Assembly: GCA_027482245.1 (NCBI GenBank)
Contig: JAIXWG010000053.1
Span: forward strand, 1 to 64,000
Reading direction: 5' to 3'
DNA length: 64,000 bases
Source: Acetobacteraceae bacterium
GTDB taxonomy: Bacteria > Pseudomonadota > Alphaproteobacteria > Acetobacterales > Acetobacteraceae
Positions 37,244 to 54,275 of the stretch are shown here, one piece after another. Under the pieces are notes generated by a model. The model did not search any database, was not told the origin of the DNA, and saw only the letters and a program-made list of their open reading frames with translations. Positions within the stretch are counted from its first letter, which is position 1. Each line of letters opens with the position of its first letter. Position numbers and translations under genes: made by a program.

Positions 37244-38455
37244 TCAGGCGGCCCGCCTGAGGCTGAATTGCGACCAGACGGCGGAGAGGCTGGCGACCAG
37301 GTGGTCCATGTCCGCATCGCTGTGGACGGGGCCGGGCGTGATGCGCAGCCGTTCCGTGCCGCGCGGCACGGTCGGGTAGTTGATGGGCTGGACGTAGACG
37401 CCGTGCTCATCCAGCAGGATGTCGCTGATCGCCTTGCAGACCACGGGATCGCCGACCATCACGGGGACGATGTGGCTGGGGTTGTCGAGATGCGGCACCC
37501 CGATCGTATCCAGCCGCTTCCGCAGCGTGGCGGCGCGCTCGTGCAGCCGCTCCCGCTCCACATTGGAAACCATCAGGTGCTCGATGCTCGCCCGCGCGCC
37601 GGCGGCGACGGCCGGCGGCAGGGCGGTGGAGAAGATGAAGCCGGAGGCATAGCTGCGGACGAAGTCGCACATGGCGTTGCTGCCGGCGATGTAGCCGCCG
37701 ATGACGCCGAAGGCCTTCGCCAGCGTGCCCTCGATGACCGTCAGGCGGTGGGATACGCCGTCACGATCCGTGATGCCGCCGCCATGCGCGCCGTAGAGGC
37801 CGACGCCATGCACCTCGTCGCAATAGGTCATGGCGCCGTACTTCTCCGCCACATCGCAGATCGCGGCGATCGGGGCGATGTCGCCATCCATGGAATAGAC
37901 GCTCTCGAACGCCACGAGCTTGGGGCAGGAGGGATCGAGTTCGGACAGGACGCGCTCCAGATCCTCCACGTCGTTGTGGCGGAACATGCGGCGCTGCGCG
38001 CGGCTGTGGCGCATGCCCTCGATCATCGAGGCGTGGTTCATCTCATCGGACACGATGACGCAGCCGGGCATGCGGGAGGCGAGGGTGGAGAGCGAGGCCC
38101 AGTTGGACATGTAGCCGCTGTTGAACAGCAGCGCGTCCTCCGTCCCGTGCAGGGTGGCGAGCGCCCGTTCCAGCAGGACGTGTTCGTGGTTGGTGCCGGA
38201 GATGTTGCGCGTGCCGCCGGCGCCCGCGCCGTAGCGATCCAGCGCCGCATGCATCGCGGCCAGCACCTTCGGATGCTGCCCCATGCCGAGATAGTCGTTG
38301 GAGCACCAGACCGTCACTTCCGATGTGCGACCATTTCGGTGCCGGATGGCCTTCGGAAAGTCGCCGGCCTGGCGTTCGATGTCGGCGAAGACGCGGTAGC
38401 GGCCCTCGCGCCGGAGGCCATCGAGCTGGGCGCGGAAGAAGGACTCGTAGTTCAT
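37244..38455 (-). CDS. hemA: 5-aminolevulinate synthase
   Basis: [31 protein letters not shown]...[18 protein letters not shown]...[17 protein letters not shown]. Confidence 0.96.
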   Translation of the reverse strand: MNYESFFRAQLDGLRREGRYRVFADIERQAGDFPKAIRHRNGRTSEVTVWCSNDYLGMGQHPKVLAAMHAALDRYGAGAGGTRNISGTNHEHVLLERALATLHGTEDALLFNSGYMSNWASLSTLASRMPGCVIVSDEMNHASMIEGMRHSRAQRRMFRHNDVEDLERVLSELDPSCPKLVAFESVYSMDGDIAPIAAICDVAEKYGAMTYCDEVHGVGLYGAHGGGITDRDGVSHRLTVIEGTLAKAFGVIGGYIAGSNAMCDFVRSYASGFIFSTALPPAVAAGARASIEHLMVSNVERERLHERAATLRKRLDTIGVPHLDNPSHIVPVMVGDPVVCKAISDILLDEHGVYVQPINYPTVPRGTERLRITPGPVHSDADMDHLVASLSAVWSQFSLRRAA

Positions 38456-38558
38456 CTCGGACCCCCCATGGCCGGTCTGGCAGCCGCCGGGAACCGCCCC
38501 GGCGGGTTAGTCTTCCGCGCAGCCTGCCAGGGGCCTGGCGCCCTGGCCTTGCGCGGCA

Positions 38559-39374
38559 TCAAGCCACGGGCGCGGGCGTGGGCCGCCCTTCCCGTGCCGC
38601 AGCCCCTTGGGCGGCGGAGCGGGAGGCAAGCCCCCAGCGCCACAGCGCATCCGCGGGCACCGGCAGCACCATGAACCAGTGCTCCAGCAGCCCCAGCGCG
38701 ACGAGGCTCGCCAGCAGCGAATACCCCGCCACCTCATGCGGCGTTGCCCCCGCCGAGGCCGCCTTCATCGACAGCAGCACGCAGGCCGCGGTGCCGGCGA
38801 TGACCGAGACCGGGAACAGCGCGTTCATCCGCCGCCGGCGGAAGAAGCTTTCGAGATAGCGCAGATGGTCGGGAAGGAAAGCCTCCGCCAGGTTGCGCAC
38901 CCCGAGATAGACGTTGAGCTTGGCGCTCTGCCGCATCACCCAGAAGGCGATGAAGGTCCAGAAACCAACCTGGTTCGGGCCACCCCAGCTGGCCGCCAGG
39001 ATCAGCAGCGCGCCGGCGATGATCGCCAGTTCGTGCCACAGGATCGCCGCCAGCGCCGCGCGCAGCCGGACCCAGCCGGTGGCGCCGGGCGGGCAGGCCA
39101 GGCGGGACGGGCCCGTGACCATGCCGGTCAGGAAGGCCGTCTCGATCCAGCCCCAGACCAGCACGCCGCAGACGAAGCCGAGATAGGCGCCCTGCGTCGT
39201 CGTGTCCCAGGCCGTGGCATGCAGGCCCGCGAGGCCCGCCAGCGCCAGGGTGCTGGCGCCGAGCATGGTCCACCGGAAGGTCTCCTGCCGGAGGCCATCC
39301 AGGTAGAGGATCACGCCCGTGCTGAACCACCAGAGGAACAGGGTGAACAGCGCGGGCAGTCCATGCTCCGCCAT
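38559..39374 (-). CDS. puhE: PuhE photosynthetic complex assembly protein
   Basis: LPALFTLFLWWFSTGVILYLDGL...NVYLGVRNLAEAFLPDHLRYLESFFRRRRMN; acsF-puhE-hemA context. Confidence 0.93.
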   Translation of the reverse strand: MAEHGLPALFTLFLWWFSTGVILYLDGLRQETFRWTMLGASTLALAGLAGLHATAWDTTTQGAYLGFVCGVLVWGWIETAFLTGMVTGPSRLACPPGATGWVRLRAALAAILWHELAIIAGALLILAASWGGPNQVGFWTFIAFWVMRQSAKLNVYLGVRNLAEAFLPDHLRYLESFFRRRRMNALFPVSVIAGTAACVLLSMKAASAGATPHEVAGYSLLASLVALGLLEHWFMVLPVPADALWRWGLASRSAAQGAAAREGRPTPAPVA

Positions 39375-39389
39375 GGCGATTCGCCCCGC

Positions 39390-40496
39390 CTACCAGGCCG
39401 GCGCCAGCCGGGCATCGTCCGGCAGGGCGTGGCGCCTGGGCTTCAGGAAATACAGGCGCGCGAAGCTGGCGGCCGCCGCGGCCGACAGGCCGATGCGCTT
39501 GATGCCGCCGACCACGCCGCCCTGCCGCTTCGCCTCGCCCAGCGCATCCGCGATCTTCCGCAGGCGTTCAAGGCCGCGGAGGAAGGACGGGTTGTCGATG
39601 TCGAGGGTGGCGGGGAAGACCTGGCGGCAGATCTCCTCCGTGATGCGGAAGACCTTCATGTCGTAGTCCGTCGGCGTCATGCCGAGCGCCTTGTGGAATT
39701 CCGGCCGCGCATGGTCCCGCACATACATGGTGGCGAAGACGGCGAGCTGGAAGAATCGCACCCAATAGGTGTTGAAACCATGAAGAAGGTGCGGGTTGGC
39801 GCGCATCAGCAGGGCGAAGGCCTCGCCATGCCGGAACTCGTCATTGCACCAGTTCTCGAACCACTTGAAGATCGGGTGGAAGCGCAGCTCCGGGTGCCGT
39901 TCGAACTGGCGGAAGATGGTGATGTAGCGGGCGTAGCCGATCTTCTCGCTGAGGTAGGTGGCGTAGAAGATAAACTTCGGCTGGAAGTAGTGATACTTCT
40001 TCGCCTTGGTCAGGAAGCCGAGATCGACGCCGACGCCGAGGTCCTTCAGCGCATCGTTGATGAAGCCGGCATGCCGGCTTTCGTCCCGCGCCATGACACT
40101 GAAGATATCCTTCATGTCGGGATTCGTGACGCGCTTCTTGATCTCGGCGTAGAGCACGCAGCCCGAGAACTCCGCGGTCACGGAGCTGACCAGGAATTCC
40201 AGCAGCTCCTTCTGCAGCGGCTCCGGCAGCGACTTCAGGTCGAAGGCGTCGAATTCCGCGGTGCGGGTGAAGTGGCCGCGATTCGGGTCGGCGTGGAACT
40301 CGGCCATCATCTCGTCCCACTGCTTGCGCACGGGCTCGATGCTGATGTTGTCCATCGCGTCGAAATCGGTGGTGTAGAAGCGGGGCGAGAGCACCGTCTC
40401 CGTCAGCGCCATGCGCGTCGCGACGCCATCGGCGTCAGGGCGGCCGCCCGGCGTCATTCCGTTGGGTGTCAGGCCATTCGGGGGAAGCGAGTCCAT
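39390..40496 (-). CDS. acsF: Mg-protoporphyrin IX monomethyl ester aerobic oxidative cyclase
   Basis: Diiron motifs [31 protein letters not shown]. Confidence 0.96.
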   Translation of the reverse strand: MDSLPPNGLTPNGMTPGGRPDADGVATRMALTETVLSPRFYTTDFDAMDNISIEPVRKQWDEMMAEFHADPNRGHFTRTAEFDAFDLKSLPEPLQKELLEFLVSSVTAEFSGCVLYAEIKKRVTNPDMKDIFSVMARDESRHAGFINDALKDLGVGVDLGFLTKAKKYHYFQPKFIFYATYLSEKIGYARYITIFRQFERHPELRFHPIFKWFENWCNDEFRHGEAFALLMRANPHLLHGFNTYWVRFFQLAVFATMYVRDHARPEFHKALGMTPTDYDMKVFRITEEICRQVFPATLDIDNPSFLRGLERLRKIADALGEAKRQGGVVGGIKRIGLSAAAAASFARLYFLKPRRHALPDDARLAPAW

Positions 40497-40816
40497 CACG
40501 CCACCTCCTTCGGTTCGAATCCGCAGTGGTACAGCTCGGTCAGCTCGAAGATCGCCACCCATTGCGTCCAGAAGCGCTGGAAGGCGTTGGCGCGGATGAC
40601 GGTCGCGCTCGTCTCGAAGGTGTAGCGTTCGCCGAATTCCACGCGGCCGGTCGTACCGTGCACGATCACCTGGTCGCCGGGATTGAGGAACACGTTCTCC
40701 GGCACCGCATAGGCGTGGAAGCTGTCGGCGGTGCGTTCGATATCCACTGAACAGGGCACTTCGAGGGTTTCATTCCCACCGAAGATCGCCCGGCCCACTC
40801 CCCAGTGGCCGTTCAT
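40496..40816 (-). CDS. Hypothetical protein between puhC and acsF
   Basis: 106 aa; overlaps both neighbours by a few bp: [54 protein letters not shown]. Confidence 0.85.
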   Translation of the reverse strand: MNGHWGVGRAIFGGNETLEVPCSVDIERTADSFHAYAVPENVFLNPGDQVIVHGTTGRVEFGERYTFETSATVIRANAFQRFWTQWVAIFELTELYHCGFEPKEVA

Positions 40817-41262
40817 CTCTGGTTCTCCTTGGTTGACAGGAAGCGTGCGAAGGCTTCGGCATTGGTCGTGCCGTAGGCGGCGAGGTCCAGCCGCGTGCGG
40901 GTTGCGGGATCTTCCAGCGTCAGCCGGCCATCGGACCAGCCGGTGAGGCGGAAGGGAGCTTCCTGGCCGATGCCGCCGATGCGGCGTTCCCGGACCAGGC
41001 CACGCAGCGCGCCGCGGATGAAGCCATCCTCGCCAGGCGCCAGTTCGCCGATCGCCTGGCCACTGCGCGCATCGGTCACGATAACGCCGCCATCGGCGCG
41101 ATCGGTGAAGAGGAGGTCGCGCTGCGCGGAAACCTCCCCCTGGTACTGCACGCCACCGCCAATGGGCGGCGCCGTGGTCAGCGCAAGCGTGGCCGCGATG
41201 AGCAGCGCCGCGCCGAGGATCGGCCCCTTGCCGGAAAGCGGATGCCGGACTGCCTGTGTCAT
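40813..41262 (-). CDS. puhC: Photosynthetic complex assembly protein PuhC
   Basis: Single N-terminal TM; RDLLFTDRADGGVIVTDARSGQAIGELAPGEDGFIRGALRGLVRERR. Confidence 0.9.
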   Translation of the reverse strand: MTQAVRHPLSGKGPILGAALLIAATLALTTAPPIGGGVQYQGEVSAQRDLLFTDRADGGVIVTDARSGQAIGELAPGEDGFIRGALRGLVRERRIGGIGQEAPFRLTGWSDGRLTLEDPATRTRLDLAAYGTTNAEAFARFLSTKENQR

Positions 41263-41278
41263 GCGCCTTCCTCCCCTC

Positions 41279-41953
41279 TCAGGCCAGGGCCGCGGCGCCG
41301 GGGCGCGCGGTCTGGCGGTTGCCGCCGGCCGCCATCGCGGGGACCGGCATCGCGGCATGGGCGGCCAGCGCCCGGGCCAGGATCTGCGCGGCCTGTTCCG
41401 CATCGGCCAGCGCCCGCAGTGTGGGCTCCGGCCGCGCAACACGGAAGCTTTTCGTGTGGGGCCAGATCGCAATCCAGGCGACGCGGTGCGGCGTGGCCAG
41501 CACCATGCTGATGTCGCCCGTGCCATCGGCGTGCTTCACCAGCCCCGCGCTCTGCATCAGGGCGAAGGGCAGGCTGATGGTCATGGGCAGCGCGACACCG
41601 ACGCGCATCACGACCCGGCGGTTGGTGATGGTGTAGAGAGACGTCTTCGCGGCCAGCATCGCGAAGCCCGCCAGCAGCGCGATGGGCACCGCGCCCACCA
41701 CCAGCATCAGCAGGCCGCCGAGCGCCGCATCCGCGGTAGAGGCACCTTCCGCCGCCATCGCCGTGCCACGCAGGACGCCGATGAGCGCGAAGTAGAGGGC
41801 GAGGCCGCGCAGATGCAGCGCCCGCCTGGCGATGCCGCCCCAGCGGGGGGCACCCTGCCAGAGGATCACCTCCCCTTCCGGCAGCATGGCCGGGAGGCCC
41901 GGAACGGGCTCCCCGTCATGCTCGAAGATGGGCAGCTTCGCCGTGTTGCTCAT
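41279..41953 (-). CDS. puhB: Photosynthetic complex assembly protein PuhB
   Basis: LPEGEVILWQGAPRWGGIARRALHLRGLALYFALIG...YTITNRRVVMRVGVALPMTISLPF. Confidence 0.93.
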   Translation of the reverse strand: MSNTAKLPIFEHDGEPVPGLPAMLPEGEVILWQGAPRWGGIARRALHLRGLALYFALIGVLRGTAMAAEGASTADAALGGLLMLVVGAVPIALLAGFAMLAAKTSLYTITNRRVVMRVGVALPMTISLPFALMQSAGLVKHADGTGDISMVLATPHRVAWIAIWPHTKSFRVARPEPTLRALADAEQAAQILARALAAHAAMPVPAMAAGGNRQTARPGAAALA

Positions 41954-42717
41954 ACGAAGGGCCCGATCCGGTCCGGCGTCGCGTACATGTGGCCGCCACC
42001 GAAATAGGCCGCGACCTTGTCTTCCTCGAGCAGCGTGATCTGCTCCGGATGCTTGATGCCGGGCGCGTCGGCCAGCTGCTCCGCCGTGACGGAGACGACG
42101 CGGACGACGCCATTGCCGTTCACCGTCGCCAGGAACATCGGCACCAGCACGCGGCGATCGCTGCCCGTCGTCTCCACCTCGAGGTAGCGGAGGATGTATT
42201 CGGACTTGTCCACCCAAAGATCGACCACCACGCCGGCGATCTTGCCATCCAGCGTACGGACCGGCTTGCCGCGCGGATCGGGGCAGTCCTCATTCACCGC
42301 CCAGCCCGGCGCGGCGCGCAGCGGCACGATCTTCGGCACGTTGTCGTCGAAGGTCATGTCCGGCACGTCGGCGCGATGCGCCCAGGAAGCGGGGCCGACG
42401 CCGTCCTTCATGGGGTTGCCCGTCGGGATGACCGGCGCGCCCGGATACGGATCGGCTGAGACCACGACGTCGCTGATGTCACGCTCCGCTTCCCGCGGCG
42501 GGATGTGCTCGGGATGCGCCAGCTTGAAGACCTTGAGGTCCGGCACGCCCGGGAAGCCCTGGATCGGCGCGCGGAGCGGCTTGTCCGGCCGGTCGGAGAT
42601 CAGCGGATAGCCTTCCCGCTTCCCTTCACGGTGGAGCCACAGCACCAGCCCCGTGAAGAAGGCGAAGAAGACATAGAGCGACATCGCGGCGATGTCGAAA
42701 TTGACGGGCGTGGACAT
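41950..42717 (-). CDS. puhA: Photosynthetic reaction centre H subunit
   Basis: LYVFFAFFTGLVLWLHREGKREGYPLISDRPDK...GKIAGVVVDLWVDKSEYILRYLEVE. Confidence 0.96.
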   Translation of the reverse strand: MSTPVNFDIAAMSLYVFFAFFTGLVLWLHREGKREGYPLISDRPDKPLRAPIQGFPGVPDLKVFKLAHPEHIPPREAERDISDVVVSADPYPGAPVIPTGNPMKDGVGPASWAHRADVPDMTFDDNVPKIVPLRAAPGWAVNEDCPDPRGKPVRTLDGKIAGVVVDLWVDKSEYILRYLEVETTGSDRRVLVPMFLATVNGNGVVRVVSVTAEQLADAPGIKHPEQITLLEEDKVAAYFGGGHMYATPDRIGPFV

Positions 42718-42748
42718 GCGGCCTCCGCTTCCTTGGCTACGGTTCGGG

Positions 42749-44184
42749 TTACACGGGCGCGGGGCCGGCGATGCCGGTACCGCCTTGCCGCTGCACGACC
42801 GCCTGGTGCTGCCTGCGCACCAGGGGGCCGACGACGGCGAGAGTGACGAAGAGCAGCGCGATCTCGATGAGATAGACGCCGACATAGCCGGTGGCGGGGC
42901 CGGTGAAGCCATCGCCCAGCGCGCCGGATTCCGCGAGCGCGGAGACCGCATCGCGAAGCCCGCCGCCGAAGGCCATGGCGCAGCCGGCCGCGGTCGCCTG
43001 AACGGCGCCCCAGACGCCGAGCGCCAGGCCCGTCTGTTCCGCCGGCGCGGCGGCCATGCAGGCCGTCAGCGTCGCATGGCCGAAGAGCCCCGCGCCGAAG
43101 CCGATCAGCGCGACCCCCATGGCGAAGACGGCGGTGGTGGAGAAGGGAGCGGCGAGCACGATCAGCGTGAAGCCCGCGATGCCGAACAACCCGCCATGCG
43201 CCGCGACCATATGCGCATCGGTCCCCTGGCTGAGCCGCCGCGCGGCGCGGAGGAAGCCGCAGACCGCGGCCGCCGCCAGGCCCGCGGACAACGCCGTGGT
43301 GCCGCCGACGGACAGCCCGAGGATCTGCCCGCCATAGGGCTCCAGCAGCACGTCCTGCATCGCGAAGCCCGCGGTGCCGAGGCCGGCGCCGAGCAGGCGG
43401 CGATTCCAGGGCCCGGTGCGGCGCAGCATGCGGAAGCTCTCCAGGAAGCCCGGCTCCTCCTCATCCGTCTGCGCGGTGCGGGAGGGGTCGCGCGCTTCCT
43501 GCTGCCAGGCCGCGACGAAGTTCAGGATCAGCGTCAGCGCGGCGGAGCCCTGCACCACCTGGATCAGCCGGAGCTGCGAAAAATCCGCCAGCAGCGCGCC
43601 GAAGATCAGGCCCGCCAGCACCATCCCGAACAGCTGCATCGCGGAGAGCATGGCGACGACGTTGGGCTGCTGGTCGCGCGGCGACAGGTCCGTCGCCAGC
43701 GCCAGGCCGACCGTCTGCACCATGTGCATCCCCGCGCCCGTCATCAGGAAGGCGATGGCGGCCGCCAGCTGCCCCGCCCAGGGATCGGCCCAGGTATCGC
43801 CCGACAGGACCAGCAGGGCGAAGGGCATCATGGCGAGCCCGCCGAACTGGATGGTGGTGCCGAGCCAGAGATAGGGCACGCGCTTCCAGCCCAGCACCGA
43901 TTTGTAGTTGTCCGACCGGAAGCCGATCAGGGCGCGCAGCGGCGCGAAGACCAGCGGCAGCGCGACCATGCTGGCCACCAGCCAGGCCGGCACCTTCAGC
44001 TCCACGATCATCACGCGGTTCAGCGTGCCAACCAGCAGGATCGCGGCCATGCCGCAAGAGATCTGGAACAGCGACAGGCGCAGCAACCGCGACATCGGCA
44101 GGCGATCCGACGTCGCGCTCGCGAAGGGCAGCATATGCGGCCCGATGCCCTGCCAGAGGCGGATGACGCGGCCGGGTTTCGTGC

Positions 44185-44188
<4 letters not shown>
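42749..44188 (-). CDS. lhaA: LhaA, PucC-family light-harvesting complex assembly protein
   Basis: MFS-like; LRLSLFQISCGMAAILLVGTLNRVMIVELKVPAWLVASMVALPLVFAPLRALIGFRSD. Confidence 0.93.
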
Positions 44189-49398
<5,210 letters not shown>

Positions 49399-49425
49399 GG
49401 TGCCCCCTGCGTGTGTGGTCGAATG

Positions 49426-51060
49426 TCACCTCGAGTAATGCGCCTTGGCATCGTACAGCGTCTCGAGCGTGATGGTCCCGATCCCGCGTTCCTGCGCGAA
49501 CCGTTCGGTGTTGCGACGCGCCTTGCCGCGGACGAAGAAGGGAATCTTCTTCAGCTCCTTCTCGGCATCGGCACCCCAGGCGACCGCCAGCGTGCCGGTA
49601 ACGGCAGCAGAGGGGTCGCCCGCGGCAGCGTGGGGAGTCACTGCCGCGGGCGCGGGCAGGGGCTGCGCGGCGGGCGCTGCCTCCTTACCCAGCTCGGACG
49701 GCGCGCCATGCCCGGGGCGGGGCATGGCATGCCCGCCGAGGTGCGAAGGGGACACGCCGTCGTTGAACTCGAAATCCTCCCGGAACATGCCGAGGAGGTG
49801 CTCCTCCAGCCCCATCATCAGGGGGTGGACCCAGGTGTCGAACAGCACGTTCGCACCCTCGATCCCCATCTGCGGCGAATGCCGGGCGGGGAAATCCTGC
49901 ACATGCACGGGGGCGGAAATGACAGCGCAGGGAATGCCGAGCCGCTTGGCGACATGGCGTTCCATCTGCGTGCCCAGCACCAGTTCGGGCTGCAGCGCCG
50001 CGATCTGCTGCTCCACTTCCAGGTAGTCGTCGGTGATCAGCGGCTCCACACCGTGCGTCGCGGCGGCGGCGCGGATATCTCGCCCGAATTCGCGGGAATA
50101 GCTGCCGAGGCCGACGACCTGGAAGCCGAGTTCCTGGGAGGCGACCCGCGCGGCGGCGATGGCATGCGTCGCGTCGCCGAAGATGAAGACGCGCTTGTTG
50201 GTGAGGTAGGTGCTGTCCACCGAGCGCGAATACCAGGGCAGGCGCAGCGTGCCGTTCGCGGTGGTGGCCGGCACGCCGGCGATCTGCGCGACTTCCGCCA
50301 CGAAGTCGCGCGTGGCGCCGACGCCGATCGGGACAATGGTCGTGAAAGGCTGGCCGAAGCTGCGCTTGAGCCAGGACGCCGCCTGCCCCGCCACTTCCGA
50401 GTAGAGCACGACGTTGAAGTCGGCATCGCCGAGCCGCGCAAGGTCCGCCGGCGTCGCGCCCATCGGCGCGATGACGTTCACCTCGATGCCCAGCGTCTCC
50501 AGCAGCCGCTCCACTTCCGGCACGTCGTCGCGGTGACGGAAGCCGAGGGCGGTCGGGCCGAGGATGTTGCAGCGGGGCACGGCGCCGCGGACGCGCCTGG
50601 TGCCGGGCGGGGGCACATGCGGACCCGCGCAGGCGCGGACCAGCTGATAGAAGGTCTCCGAAGCGCCCCAGTTTTCCTTCCGCTGATAAGCGGGGAGCTC
50701 CAGGGGAACGACCGGAATGGGCAGGCCGAGCGTCTTGGCCAGGCCGCCCGGATCATCCTGGATAAGCTCCGCCGTGCAGCTGGCACCGACCAGCATCGCC
50801 TGCGGGCGGAAGCGCTCATAGGCGTCCAGCACCGCGTCGCGGAACAGGTTGGCGGTATCGCCACCGAGATCCTGCGCCTGGAAGGTGGTGTAGGTGACGG
50901 GCGGGCGCTTCGACCGGCGCTCGATCATGGTGAACAGCAGGTCGGCGTAGGTATCGCCCTGCGGCGCGTGCAGGACGTAGTGCACGCCCTCCATCGCGGT
51001 GGCGATGCGCATGGCCCCGATATGGGGCGGGCCTTCATAGGTCCAGACGGCGAGCTGCAT
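49426..51060 (-). CDS. bchB: Light-independent protochlorophyllide reductase subunit B
   Basis: [49 protein letters not shown]. Confidence 0.97.
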   Translation of the reverse strand: MQLAVWTYEGPPHIGAMRIATAMEGVHYVLHAPQGDTYADLLFTMIERRSKRPPVTYTTFQAQDLGGDTANLFRDAVLDAYERFRPQAMLVGASCTAELIQDDPGGLAKTLGLPIPVVPLELPAYQRKENWGASETFYQLVRACAGPHVPPPGTRRVRGAVPRCNILGPTALGFRHRDDVPEVERLLETLGIEVNVIAPMGATPADLARLGDADFNVVLYSEVAGQAASWLKRSFGQPFTTIVPIGVGATRDFVAEVAQIAGVPATTANGTLRLPWYSRSVDSTYLTNKRVFIFGDATHAIAAARVASQELGFQVVGLGSYSREFGRDIRAAAATHGVEPLITDDYLEVEQQIAALQPELVLGTQMERHVAKRLGIPCAVISAPVHVQDFPARHSPQMGIEGANVLFDTWVHPLMMGLEEHLLGMFREDFEFNDGVSPSHLGGHAMPRPGHGAPSELGKEAAPAAQPLPAPAAVTPHAAAGDPSAAVTGTLAVAWGADAEKELKKIPFFVRGKARRNTERFAQERGIGTITLETLYDAKAHYSR

Positions 51061-51064
51061 GGCG

Positions 51065-52941
<1,877 letters not shown>

Positions 52942-53130
52942 TGCTTGACAACCCTCCGTCAAAGGCGGTCCGTTGGCCGTTCAAGGCCGCCACTGCCCCT
53001 GCATGGCGACCGACGAGGGAAGGAAGAGCCGAGAAAGCTTGCGCCTGCTGGCCCCAAGGGCCGGAAACCGCGCATTTCTTTCTCTCCCACTCGTGCTTGT
53101 TCAGGGAGGCTAGAAGCCCGGACCTCACAG

Positions 53131-53148
53131 TGTCAAGCGAGATTGACG
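53131..53148. promoter_or_regulatory. PpsR/CrtJ-like variant in bchF/ppaA divergent region
   Basis: TGTCAAGCGAGATTGACG, TGT-N12-ACG. Confidence 0.5.
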
Positions 53149-53240
53149 TAAATCGCGATTGACATGGAGGGGCGGCGCGGTTGAAGTGTCAGCACGGGAG
53201 CAGGGCGATGTCGCCGAAGCCCAGTACCACGGGAAGCGCC

Positions 53241-54170
53241 ATGAGCGAGGTCAGCACACAGGCCAAGGAGGGTGGGGCGTCAGGCTCCGCGGGCCTGTCG
53301 CGCGACCAGGCCGGCGACGGCGACCGACAAAGCCCGCAGGCCAGCCCGCGGGCACCCCCGCGGCAGGCCAAGCCCCCGGGCGGCGAGCGGCGGCGCGTGG
53401 CGCTGCTGGCCCGGACGCTGGAGACGGAGGTGATCCCCCGTCTCGTCCTCGCGAGGCGCGAGGCGAACTCCCCCGCTTATATCGACACACCCGGCGGCGC
53501 GTTCCCGCAGGCCGAGGATATTTCCGTCGTCGCCGGCCTGGCGATGACCGGCGACCTCTCCGGTGCCCTTTCCTACATCAGCGGCCTTCGTGCCCGCGGC
53601 ATGCCGCTGGAGATGGTCTACCTGCAGCTGCTCGCCCCGGTGGCGCGGCGGCTCGGTGAGCTGTGGGAACAGGACCGCTGCGACTTCACGGCGGTGACCG
53701 TCGGCCTCTGTTGCCTGCAGCAGGTGGTGCTGGAGAACAGCCCCGCCTTCCAGCCGCGCATCGGCCGGGCGGATGTGGATCGTCGCATCCTGCTGGCGCC
53801 GGTGCCGGGCGAACAGCACAGCTTCGGGCTGCTGATGGTCGGCGAATTCTTCCGCCGCCAGGGCTGGGACGTGACGTCCGGCAGCGGCACCACGACCAAG
53901 GAGCTGGCCGCCATGGTGCGGCGGCAATGGTTCGCCGCGGTGGGCTTCTCGCTCGCCTGCGAGGACAGGCTGGAGGTTCTGGCCACGACGATCCGGGAGG
54001 TCCGCAGGGCCTCGCGGAATCCGCAGATCGGTGTGCTCGTCGGCGGGCGGGTGTTCATCGATCGGCCGGAGCTGGCGGCGCTGGTTGGCGCCGATGCCAC
54101 GGCGCCGGACGGGCAGCAGGCGGCGCTGAAGGCGGAAACGCTTCTGGCGCTGCTGATGCGGGAAGCTTGA
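53241..54170 (+). CDS. PpaA/AerR-type cobalamin-binding regulator of photosynthesis genes
   Basis: B12-binding-like EQHSFGLLMVGEFFRRQGWDV; adjacent to ppsR; Pro-rich N-term. Confidence 0.88.
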   Translation: MSEVSTQAKEGGASGSAGLSRDQAGDGDRQSPQASPRAPPRQAKPPGGERRRVALLARTLETEVIPRLVLARREANSPAYIDTPGGAFPQAEDISVVAGLAMTGDLSGALSYISGLRARGMPLEMVYLQLLAPVARRLGELWEQDRCDFTAVTVGLCCLQQVVLENSPAFQPRIGRADVDRRILLAPVPGEQHSFGLLMVGEFFRRQGWDVTSGSGTTTKELAAMVRRQWFAAVGFSLACEDRLEVLATTIREVRRASRNPQIGVLVGGRVFIDRPELAALVGADATAPDGQQAALKAETLLALLMREA

Positions 54171-54195
54171 CCGGCCGGAAGGTTGGCCGGTTTTT
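54170..54195 (+). terminator. Intrinsic terminator after ppaA/aerR
   Basis: ACCGGCC-GGAAGGTT-GGCCGGT followed by TTTT. Confidence 0.75.
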
Positions 54196-54275
54196 ATGCA
54201 TTGGATCAGTAGGTTGACGACCACTGAGGGGTGGGTTGAGAAGGGGGGCCCCTGGGATGAAGGACGGGATGCCTC

